This document shows, piece by piece, positions 1 through 7,190 of a stretch of 64,000 bases of DNA. The DNA is from Leptospira kemamanensis (GTDB lineage: Bacteria; Spirochaetota; Leptospiria; Leptospirales; Leptospiraceae): contig NZ_RQGG01000007.1 of NCBI RefSeq assembly GCF_004769665.1, forward strand, positions 1 through 64,000, read 5' to 3'. Both the position numbers and the translations under genes were made by a program. The notes under the pieces were generated by a model. It saw only the letters and a list, made by a program, of their open reading frames with translations. It did not search any database and was not told where the DNA came from. How positions within the stretch are numbered: position 1 is the first letter of the stretch; every line of letters starts with the position of its first letter.

Positions 1-2
1 AC

Positions 3-1613
3 ATAAAAGATTCGGAAGAAGATTATCATATCAATTTGTTTTGGTATACAAAAGTTCATAATGCAAATGTCAATGTAGCGACGAATGATGGAAATTTCTA
101 TCTGGATTATGATTTTGGATTGTTTTATAATTTGGTGGGGATTTCGAAACGTACTAAGTTAATCACAGGAAATTTATATAAACCAACTGATCCTAAAGTA
201 TCTACCAAACCTGAATTAAAGAAAAAACGAGAATTCAATCGAGAAAATAGTGATGAATTCACTGGTTATCAATTATTGTTTGGAATTTTTTCTTACGAAA
301 AAGCAGATACAAAAAAACACATACGCCTATTGCCATTTGCTTGGTTCACTTGGGATGAAGCATCTGAAGACAAAGTAGTTCTCCTTCCTCCCTTTTTCCC
401 GATTTGGTTGAGTTATGTGTCCGATGACTTGGAATATAAAATCATTTTCCCTCTTTATGGAAAACAAAAAGATCAAACTTCTGAAATTCAATCCTATCTT
501 ATCAATGGATATATCAAAGAGGAATACAAAGAAAATAATCGAATGGAGAGATCCTATCTTTGGCCAATCGTGAATGTATACCAATCCGATATCAATTCAG
601 GGCATCGTGTTTTGCCTTTTTATATATACAATCAAACCATAAATGACAAAAATTCGAAACAAAATACCTATACGTTAGTATCAAGTTATACGGAAATTTC
701 GAATCAAAATTTTAACAGAAAAGATTTTTTACTTTGGCCGTTGTGGATTTCTTATGATTCTTATCAAAATAAAAATCAAGGATCAGTGACGACTTTTTGG
801 TTCACTCCTTTTCTATATAGAAAAGTAAGTGATTCCCATGTAAAAACCAACATATTATGGTTTATCGATTGGGGATTTGATTCTTACAAACCAATAGCAA
901 CTCAGAGTCCTACTGTATCGAGTCCCGAAACAAAAAAAGAATCGTTATCCCATCTTCTCATATTTCCAATTTATTATACGAATTCTAGTTTTTCGATCAT
1001 TCCTTTGTCTTTCAATTTTTGGAGTGAAGCGGAATTCACAACATTCACTTTATTCAATTACTATAACTCCAAAAAGGAAGGGCATTATTACAATTTTTTG
1101 TATCTATTGGAGTCAGAAAATTCAGCCACAACTTACGAGTTGAGAGGTTTTCGAGATTATTTCTTTAGTTTCAAAAAACAACCAAATCAAATCAATCGCA
1201 TGACATTATTGTGGTTAGGTTATGACAATACTAGTTCCAAAAAAACGATTAATTTTTTTCCGATAGTTCGGACAACGGAAGAAGATGAGGAAACATCAAA
1301 ATTGTTTGGCCCGTTTTTATATTACATTTCCAAATCACAAGAAGAAGTAACGGAGCTTGCTTTGGCTGGGGTTGGATATTATCATAATGAAACAAAATCT
1401 GACAATCAACATTCCACCTATGTATTGTTAGGGTCTCTTTACCAAGAGAAAACGGAGTTGGAAAGGGGGTTTATCAAACGAGGAAGTCTTTGGGGTTGGT
1501 TATGGGAATACCAGACAGAAGATAATGGTTACAAAAAATTTTCCATTTTAAAATTGTTTTCCTATGCGCAAGAGACCGACGGAACAAGGAAAATTTTAGG
1601 GATTTCTATTTAG
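3..1613 (+). CDS. Beta-rich envelope protein of unknown function (5' partial)
   Basis: The frame is open back to base 3 without a stop, so the true start lies outside the window and the TTG at 36 is only the first start-like codon inside it. At least 525 residues are visible. The protein is built of many short aromatic beta-like segments with a recurring pattern of the type LLWPLWISY, FFPIWLSY or SYLWPIVNVY, separated by polar loops rich in Lys, Asn and Ser. Such alternation fits an outer-membrane or periplasmic beta structure, but no family is recognised. The stop is 3 bases before the next gene, so the two are probably cotranscribed. Confidence 0.7.
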   Translation: MKDSEEDYHINLFWYTKVHNANVNVATNDGNFYLDYDFGLFYNLVGISKRTKLITGNLYKPTDPKVSTKPELKKKREFNRENSDEFTGYQLLFGIFSYEKADTKKHIRLLPFAWFTWDEASEDKVVLLPPFFPIWLSYVSDDLEYKIIFPLYGKQKDQTSEIQSYLINGYIKEEYKENNRMERSYLWPIVNVYQSDINSGHRVLPFYIYNQTINDKNSKQNTYTLVSSYTEISNQNFNRKDFLLWPLWISYDSYQNKNQGSVTTFWFTPFLYRKVSDSHVKTNILWFIDWGFDSYKPIATQSPTVSSPETKKESLSHLLIFPIYYTNSSFSIIPLSFNFWSEAEFTTFTLFNYYNSKKEGHYYNFLYLLESENSATTYELRGFRDYFFSFKKQPNQINRMTLLWLGYDNTSSKKTINFFPIVRTTEEDEETSKLFGPFLYYISKSQEEVTELALAGVGYYHNETKSDNQHSTYVLLGSLYQEKTELERGFIKRGSLWGWLWEYQTEDNGYKKFSILKLFSYAQETDGTRKILGISI

Positions 1614-1616
1614 GTA

Positions 1617-2171
1617 ATGAGTGTACTTCGGCCCAAACTTTTAGCAATTTCAGGAGGAATCAGTCCTACTTCCTATAATCGAAACATTTTAAATTTCTTA
1701 CAAACAAAATACCTCTCTAAATGTGAAATTCAAATTTACGATGACATAGAAAAGTTTCCTTTTTTTATTTCTGGGATATCTCTTGAAAATTCACCGGAAA
1801 TCATAAAATCTTTTTTGCAAAAGGTGAATGAAGTTGATGGAATATTGATTTGTTCCCCTGAATATGTTTATAGCATTCCTGGAGTTTTAAAAAATGCCCT
1901 AGAGTGGGTTGTGTCTTCTGTTGTGTTTACAAATAAACCAACTGCAATCATAACGGCTGCGTCAGTCGGTGAAAAGGCTCACGAATCGTTACAATTAATA
2001 TTAAAAACAATTGGAGCAAAGTTATCAGACGAAACAAGTTTATTGATTTCTGGTGTGAAAGGAAAAGTCTCCACAGATGGACAAATCACTGATTCAGAAA
2101 CAAATGAAGTTTTGGAACGAATGATGAATTTGTTTATATCGAATTTATTGAGAGGTTCGAATCAAATTTGA
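1617..2171 (+). CDS. NADPH-dependent FMN reductase family protein
   Basis: 184 residues with a flavodoxin-like fold. The N-terminal strand and phosphate loop SGGISPTSYNRNI (about residues 12-24) would bind FMN phosphate. The family signature SPEYVYSIPGVLKNALEWV (about 80-98) lines the flavin site. The expected reaction is transfer of electrons from NAD(P)H to FMN or to a quinone or azo acceptor in the cytoplasm; the actual substrate cannot be read. The ATG lies 3 bases after the stop of the upstream gene. Full length for the family. Confidence 0.85.
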   Translation: MSVLRPKLLAISGGISPTSYNRNILNFLQTKYLSKCEIQIYDDIEKFPFFISGISLENSPEIIKSFLQKVNEVDGILICSPEYVYSIPGVLKNALEWVVSSVVFTNKPTAIITAASVGEKAHESLQLILKTIGAKLSDETSLLISGVKGKVSTDGQITDSETNEVLERMMNLFISNLLRGSNQI

Positions 2172-2306
2172 ATTTCAAAAATTTGATACTCAATCTTTAG
2201 TTAGTGTTCTTTGCTACAAGTTTTCCGAGTTCGACTGCGTGGACAGTAATCACCATATTTCATTTTTTTATTGAATTCCTTTCTAGGTTTGCATCATTAA
2301 GGCGAT

Positions 2307-3947
2307 ATGAATCGTAAAATTCTCTTCCTACTAACCTTGATTTTGTTATTCGGCTCAAACTGTCGGAAAAAAACAGAAGAAGTGGTTTTTCCTGAAAAAC
2401 TCTATGTGATTCCATTTGCGAATAACACGGTCTCCGTTTATCATTCCTTAGATACCTTAGAACGGGTAAGTGCCTTAGAAAAAGACAAATATTGGGTTGT
2501 CAGTGGGATATTAAAATTGGTTCCAAAGAATCAAGATGAGAAAGTGATTTCCTTTTTATTCGGAGACTGCGATTCAAGATTTCAATGTGCTGATGGGAAA
2601 TTTTATATCAAATTGAATACAATTCAATTTAATGCAGATTCTGGTTTGGATTTACCGAGCAACTTAGTTGCTCCATATTCTGCTGTATACATTGCCAAAA
2701 AAGACCAGGTGGATTCCATTATCGAAGGGATTCAGTTCTACAATCAACCTTCGACAGAATATCCTACGAAAGGTTTAAATGATTCTTTTGTTAGTCATCT
2801 AATTGAGACAATCAAGTCTCTCCGGAAAGATGATAGAAAAGAGTTTTTGATTCCTTTTTATGTATTGCAAAAAATGATTTCGACAAAAGGGAATGTAAAT
2901 TTTCCTGAGTTCAATTTATCAACCTATAAAATTTCATCTACTTTACAATCCATAATGGATGCAAAAACTAACGGATCATTATCCTCCATTACCTTCCCAA
3001 CACCAGTATCAGATAAACAATTAAAAGTATTGGAAGAGTTAGTGGAAGAAACTCGAAAAGAGCGTATCTTCAATTTAATGAATGTTGAGAAGTCTTGGCA
3101 AACCATTCAAAAAGAGTATAAGGAATTGTCATTGGTTCCTGATACCAAACAAAAAGTGTTAGAATCCATTTTGAAATCAGCAGAATTTAAAGTGATGGGA
3201 AGAGAAGGGATCACTCAAATCAACGGTGTGGATGCCAAACAAGAAAATGGAGTGAAACTTCAGAAAAACAAAACCACTGGTAATTTAGAAATAGTATCTA
3301 GCAATACTTCTCTAAATACCTTTGAGATTGTCGAATCTGAGATTCTTCCCAATACAGAAGATTCGGTTAAAATTCGATTGAAAAATGTAAGTGGGGAAGA
3401 GTTAAACTTAGAATCAATTGGAATTCCCAAAGCCTTCAAAGGTGCTGAAACCTTAAAAGAATATGTGAAAACCATCCCGAAAACAATCGATGAAATTTTA
3501 TCAGATGCATCCAATATACAAAGGGCAGCGATGAATGCAGCTTTACGATTCGGGACTGGTAAGTTTGATCGTGAGTCCGGAAATTATATTTATGAAATTC
3601 AAAATGTAAATGTCGTTTTGGCTTTATTTAAAAACAATTCCGTTTTCAGTGCAAGTGATAGTGAATATTCCCAAGAAGTATCTAGTTCTTTTGACGAAGT
3701 CACAATCACAAAGTATTATCAAAAATATGATAAGGCAACCAAAGTCCAAACTTTGTTTTTAAATTACGAAATTGGCGGATGTGCGAGAGAATGTTACTCT
3801 GATCCATATCCAGATAACTTATGTTTTACGACTGGTGATAGCCTTGTCGTTAAATTTACGCCAAGCGATTTAGAAGCAACTTCTGAAGTTGAAGTTAAGT
3901 TTAGTGCAGCTAAGTCGAATTATTGTAACTATCCTTTTAAAGAATAA
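2307..3947 (+). CDS. Large putative lipoprotein, function unknown
   Basis: 546 residues. A lysine-containing N terminus and a hydrophobic stretch end in GSNC (Cys19), a permissive spirochaetal lipobox, so it is probably a lipid-anchored envelope protein. AAGG lies 4 bases before the ATG. The body is mixed polar with no recognised domain. The last 60 residues carry five cysteines (GGCARECY, NLCF, NYCNY) that could form disulfides. A multihaem cytochrome lipoprotein starts 9 bases after its stop, so the two are likely made together and may act at the same membrane. No function is assigned. Confidence 0.75.
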   Translation: MNRKILFLLTLILLFGSNCRKKTEEVVFPEKLYVIPFANNTVSVYHSLDTLERVSALEKDKYWVVSGILKLVPKNQDEKVISFLFGDCDSRFQCADGKFYIKLNTIQFNADSGLDLPSNLVAPYSAVYIAKKDQVDSIIEGIQFYNQPSTEYPTKGLNDSFVSHLIETIKSLRKDDRKEFLIPFYVLQKMISTKGNVNFPEFNLSTYKISSTLQSIMDAKTNGSLSSITFPTPVSDKQLKVLEELVEETRKERIFNLMNVEKSWQTIQKEYKELSLVPDTKQKVLESILKSAEFKVMGREGITQINGVDAKQENGVKLQKNKTTGNLEIVSSNTSLNTFEIVESEILPNTEDSVKIRLKNVSGEELNLESIGIPKAFKGAETLKEYVKTIPKTIDEILSDASNIQRAAMNAALRFGTGKFDRESGNYIYEIQNVNVVLALFKNNSVFSASDSEYSQEVSSSFDEVTITKYYQKYDKATKVQTLFLNYEIGGCARECYSDPYPDNLCFTTGDSLVVKFTPSDLEATSEVEVKFSAAKSNYCNYPFKE

Positions 3948-3956
3948 GAATAGTTT

Positions 3957-5012
3957 TTGTTTCGATTACAGGTTTATGTTTTTGTATTTTTATTGATCTG
4001 CAATGTATTCAATTGCAACGAATCCAAAATACTAAAACCTATGACCAATGGAAAATCTCCCTTGGTCATAGGAGAAGGTGATTGGAATTCCACAAAAGAT
4101 TGTGAACGTTGCCACCAAACGATCACACAAAATCATCAAAAATCAGCACATGCAAACTCGTGGACTGATCCGATTTTTGTAAAAGCCTTTCAAAAAGAAC
4201 CAAAACAATGGTGTATGAATTGTCATGCACCACTTCATTCGTTTGCATCCAATGTTGATTTCAAATCAATCGCACAATACCAATCTAAAAATGATTTATG
4301 GATGGAAGGTGTAAACTGTGCTGTTTGTCATGTCAGAGAAAATATAATTTATGGAAAACAAACTCGTACTGATATCAAAGATCATATCGTAATTGAGGAT
4401 CAATCTTTTAAAAATAATTCCTTATGCCAAAACTGCCATTCGTTTCCCTTTCCTAAACAACATTTTCCAAAGATTGAATATACGGATGTGATCATGCAAG
4501 GGACAGGAACGGAAGCCCAAGGATTGATCTCAGATATTTCTAAATCAAATTTATGTGTCAATTGCCATCTCAAAACCAATCATCAATTAAACGGGACTGT
4601 TTTTGATTCCAATTGGATGGAAGATTGGAAAGTTTCTGTGGAATCGATCCAAAAAGAAAAAACATATTTTGTAAACTTAAAGATGAAATTTCCCAAAATG
4701 GGTCATAAGTTTCCAACTGGAGATTTATTTCGTTCCCTTGTCTTTCGTATTTACGATCGAAGCCAAAGGCTTTTATTCGAATATCGTTTTGAGAAAAAAA
4801 TGAGACTAAAGGATTTAGTTGAGGTACGTGACACAAGGTTATCACCCGATTCCACAACTGAATTTGAAGATACATTTTCTATCATTGAACCTCCATATGA
4901 ATGTGAATTAGTATATCACCTCCAGTTTTCGATTGAAAACGAGTTAAAAGATCATTTTTCAAATGCAGAATTACTTCGTCCTATTTTTCGGGACAAATGT
5001 ACAATCAAATGA
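3957..5012 (+). CDS. Pentahaem c-type cytochrome lipoprotein
   Basis: 351 residues with five CXXCH haem-attachment motifs: CERCH (49-53), CMNCH (86-90), CAVCH (121-125), CQNCH (157-161) and CVNCH (200-204). The TTG start at 3957 follows an in-frame stop at 3951, so it is the only start that keeps the hydrophobic leader. The leader ends in VFNC (Cys20), so lipidation is likely. The region after residue 205 has no haem motif and looks beta-rich. The protein should carry electrons in the periplasm or at the outer membrane; donor and acceptor are unknown. It lies 9 bases after the preceding lipoprotein gene. Confidence 0.85.
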   Translation: MFRLQVYVFVFLLICNVFNCNESKILKPMTNGKSPLVIGEGDWNSTKDCERCHQTITQNHQKSAHANSWTDPIFVKAFQKEPKQWCMNCHAPLHSFASNVDFKSIAQYQSKNDLWMEGVNCAVCHVRENIIYGKQTRTDIKDHIVIEDQSFKNNSLCQNCHSFPFPKQHFPKIEYTDVIMQGTGTEAQGLISDISKSNLCVNCHLKTNHQLNGTVFDSNWMEDWKVSVESIQKEKTYFVNLKMKFPKMGHKFPTGDLFRSLVFRIYDRSQRLLFEYRFEKKMRLKDLVEVRDTRLSPDSTTEFEDTFSIIEPPYECELVYHLQFSIENELKDHFSNAELLRPIFRDKCTIK

Positions 5013-5025
5013 AAAGATTAATCGT

Positions 5026-5053
5026 TTGACAAAATATATCTATTAGATATAAC
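5026..5053 (+). promoter_or_regulatory. Sigma70-type promoter of the quinone reductase operon
   Basis: TTGACA at 5026-5031, a 16-base spacer and TATAAC at 5048-5053 form a good housekeeping-type promoter. A perfect palindrome (5036-5050) fills the spacer and enters the -10 box, so a bound repressor would block polymerase. Transcription would start near 5060, upstream of the second palindrome. Confidence 0.65.
5036..5050. promoter_or_regulatory. Operator palindrome 1 (probable PadR site)
   Basis: ATATCTATTAGATAT: two perfect 7-base arms around one central base. It overlaps the spacer and -10 element of the promoter. A near-identical site lies 26 bases downstream, centre to centre. The same operon ends in a PadR-family regulator gene, and PadR dimers bind palindromes of this kind, so autorepression is inferred. 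Confidence 0.6.
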
Positions 5054-5061
5054 TGATAATT

Positions 5062-5076
5062 ATATCTGGTAGATAT
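5062..5076. promoter_or_regulatory. Operator palindrome 2 (probable PadR site)
   Basis: ATATCTGGTAGATAT: perfect 6-base arms ATATCT/AGATAT around GGT. It lies in the short leader and ends 4 bases before the ATG at 5081. It shares ATATCT-N3-AGATAT with the upstream site, which argues for one regulator binding both. Confidence 0.6.
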
Positions 5077-5080
5077 AATC

Positions 5081-5677
5081 ATGGAAAAGAATCAAAAATC
5101 GATTTTAATCATTTTGGGGCATCCCAACCTCAACTCTTATTGTGCACAATTAGCAGAAACATATGCAGAGGCTGCTAAATCTTCGGGTTTTGATACCCAT
5201 TTATTGAAATTAAAAGAATTGGATTTTGATTACAATTTGAATTTTGGTTATGATAAAACTATAAAACAAGAGTTAGAACCAGACATTTTACGAAGTCAGT
5301 CTCTGATTCAAAAAGCAGATCATCTTGTTTTCGTTTATCCAAGTTGGTGGGCAAGTATGCCTGCAATCTTAAAAGCTTGGATTGATCGAGTATTTTTACC
5401 TGGATTTGCTTTTTCGTATCAAAAACATTCTCCTTTCCCTAAACAATTGTTAAAGGGAAAAACGGCAAGAATCATCATCACAATGGATGCTCCAACATGG
5501 TATTACAAATGGATCAATCGTGCTCCTGGGGTTCGATTATTGAAACATGGAACCTTAGAGTTTTGTGGTGTCAAAAATATCAAAGTCACTTATCTAGATC
5601 AGATACGATTTAAGAAACAAAAACAATTGCAAATTTGGATCAATTCAGTGAAACAATTAGCTTTTGAGGGGAAATGA
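5081..5677 (+). CDS. NAD(P)H quinone dehydrogenase, flavodoxin-like fold (KefF/MdaB type)
   Basis: 198 residues. It has the PF02525-type pattern: strand and FMN phosphate loop LIILGHPNLNSYCAQLA near the N terminus, then VFVYPSWWASMPAILKAWID around residues 86-105, a flavin-contact motif typical of NQO1, MdaB and KefF proteins. It probably makes a two-electron reduction of quinones or other electrophiles, which detoxifies them. It is first in a three-gene run with an alpha/beta hydrolase and a PadR regulator, behind the palindrome-covered promoter. Such PadR-controlled oxidoreductases often respond to phenolic or quinone stress; the inducer here is not known. Confidence 0.85.
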   Translation: MEKNQKSILIILGHPNLNSYCAQLAETYAEAAKSSGFDTHLLKLKELDFDYNLNFGYDKTIKQELEPDILRSQSLIQKADHLVFVYPSWWASMPAILKAWIDRVFLPGFAFSYQKHSPFPKQLLKGKTARIIITMDAPTWYYKWINRAPGVRLLKHGTLEFCGVKNIKVTYLDQIRFKKQKQLQIWINSVKQLAFEGK

Positions 5678-5678
5678 T

Positions 5679-6575
5679 ATGAAAGGTATGTTCCAATCTA
5701 TTGATGAGTTTTTAGAACACGGAAAGTATATAAAGTATAAAAACCATTCCATTTTTTATGATAAAGTTGGAGTTGGTGAAACCTTGTTATTGTTACATGG
5801 ATATCCATTTAATAGTTATGATTGGAATTGGATGTTGGAAGATTTATCAAAACAATACCAAGTGATCTATTTTGATTTTTTAGGAATGGGATTGTCTGAC
5901 AAACCAAAAGACCATCGTTACTCATTTGAAGAATATGTGGAAATTCTCAAAGAAGTATTAATGGAAAATCAAATTCAATCGGTTCGAATTTTGGCTCATG
6001 ATTTGTCTGTCAGTGTAGTGCAAGAGATGTTGGCACAGGAAAAAACTTTGAATTTCGAAATATTGTCTATTGCCTTCATGAATGGAGGAATGTTTACAGA
6101 TGTATACAAACCTCGATTGATCCAACGTTTATTATCTCAATCACCAAACTGGATTGGAAAATGGATTAGTAATAAAATGTCCCGTAAAGCAATTGAATCA
6201 TCTTTGTTTCGTGTTTTTGGTCCCAACACTCAACCTAATTTAGATTTATTGGAAAACTATTGGAAAATTCTAAACTTTAATGAAGGAAAACAAATTGCTT
6301 ATTTAATTGGACGACTGGTGTTTGATAAGGTTAAATACCAAACACGTTGGACGAAGACATTAAAAAAAACAAAAATTCCGTTTTGTTATATCTGCGGTCC
6401 CTTTGATCCCAATTCAGGAACTCATATGGCAAACCGATTTTTACAGGAATATCCAAATCGGAAGGTATATTTTTTATCAGAGTCTATTGGTCATTGGCCT
6501 CAAATTGAATCGCCAAAAGAAGTGTTGTCCGCTTATTATCTTTTTATAAAAGAGATTCAATCACTTCCTACTTAA
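5679..6575 (+). CDS. Alpha/beta hydrolase with Asp nucleophile (haloalkane dehalogenase / epoxide hydrolase type)
   Basis: About 298 residues. The ATG at 5679 is preferred over the in-frame TTG at 5664 because GAGGGG lies about 8 bases before it; it directly follows the stop of the quinone reductase gene. Visible are the oxyanion-hole segment LLLHGYPFNSYDW (about 37-49), DFLGMGLSDKP after strand beta4, and the nucleophile elbow AHDLSVSV with Asp108 rather than Ser. The family's C-terminal His fits IGHWPQIE. An Asp nucleophile is typical of haloalkane dehalogenases and epoxide hydrolases, not of esterases. The substrate is unknown; the operon suggests a xenobiotic or stress electrophile. Confidence 0.75.
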   Translation: MKGMFQSIDEFLEHGKYIKYKNHSIFYDKVGVGETLLLLHGYPFNSYDWNWMLEDLSKQYQVIYFDFLGMGLSDKPKDHRYSFEEYVEILKEVLMENQIQSVRILAHDLSVSVVQEMLAQEKTLNFEILSIAFMNGGMFTDVYKPRLIQRLLSQSPNWIGKWISNKMSRKAIESSLFRVFGPNTQPNLDLLENYWKILNFNEGKQIAYLIGRLVFDKVKYQTRWTKTLKKTKIPFCYICGPFDPNSGTHMANRFLQEYPNRKVYFLSESIGHWPQIESPKEVLSAYYLFIKEIQSLPT

Positions 6576-6577
6576 AT

Positions 6578-7126
6578 ATGAAACGAGAAAGTAAAACACA
6601 ATATGCTCTGTTAGGAATTTTATCCCAATGTGAAATGAATGGTTACGAAATTCGTAAATACATTGAATCCACGATTAGTTTTTTTTGGAATGAAAGTTTT
6701 GGTCAAATTTATCCTACACTTTCGAAATTGGAAAAAGATGGATTGATTCGGGAATGGGAAAAAACAGATCAAAACGGAAAGAAAAAAAAAGTATTTAAAA
6801 TTACGAGAAGTGGATTAGAAGAATTCCGAAAATGGATGGATTCTTCCCCAATCCAATCCAATCGACGAAACGAACTTTTATTCAAAGTTTTTTTTGGAAG
6901 GCATATGAATCCTAAACTCTTGGTGGAACAACTTGAGAGCGAAATCCAAAAACAAAAAACAGATTTAAAAAGTTTGAAACAATTTCAAAAAGAACTCAAG
7001 ACTGAATGGGAAAATCACCCTGATAATGAATATTGGTATTTTACCTTAGAGTTTGCAGAAAAACAAACAATGTTGACAGTCGATTGGATTGAAAAAGTCA
7101 AATCGAAAATCAAAGAAAAAAAGTAA
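6578..7126 (+). CDS. PadR family transcriptional regulator
   Basis: 182 residues. The N-terminal winged helix is typical of PadR: TQYALLGILSQCEMNGYEI, then FGQIYPTLSKLEKDGLI and a wing ending in KVFKITRSGLEEF (about 5-85). The C-terminal half is helical and charged, as in PadR subfamily 2, and would form the dimer. It starts 2 bases after the hydrolase stop, so it is cotranscribed. The twin palindromes before the operon are the obvious targets. A run of nine adenines (6782-6790) sits in the wing coding sequence. Confidence 0.88.
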   Translation: MKRESKTQYALLGILSQCEMNGYEIRKYIESTISFFWNESFGQIYPTLSKLEKDGLIREWEKTDQNGKKKKVFKITRSGLEEFRKWMDSSPIQSNRRNELLFKVFFGRHMNPKLLVEQLESEIQKQKTDLKSLKQFQKELKTEWENHPDNEYWYFTLEFAEKQTMLTVDWIEKVKSKIKEKK

Positions 7127-7190
7127 AATTCAATGAGTTAATCCGTTATTTCATTGATTTGCTCTAAAAAAACTTTATAAAAATCAGAGA

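Noticed and set aside
5074..5079. Perfect TATAAT just before the quinone reductase ATG
   Set aside because: It would place the transcription start inside the gene and has no -35 at proper distance; it is better explained as part of the operator flank.
7130..7157. Inverted repeat TCAATGA/TCATTGA after the PadR gene as terminator
   Set aside because: Only 7 bp with a 14-base loop, AT-rich and no U run directly after it.
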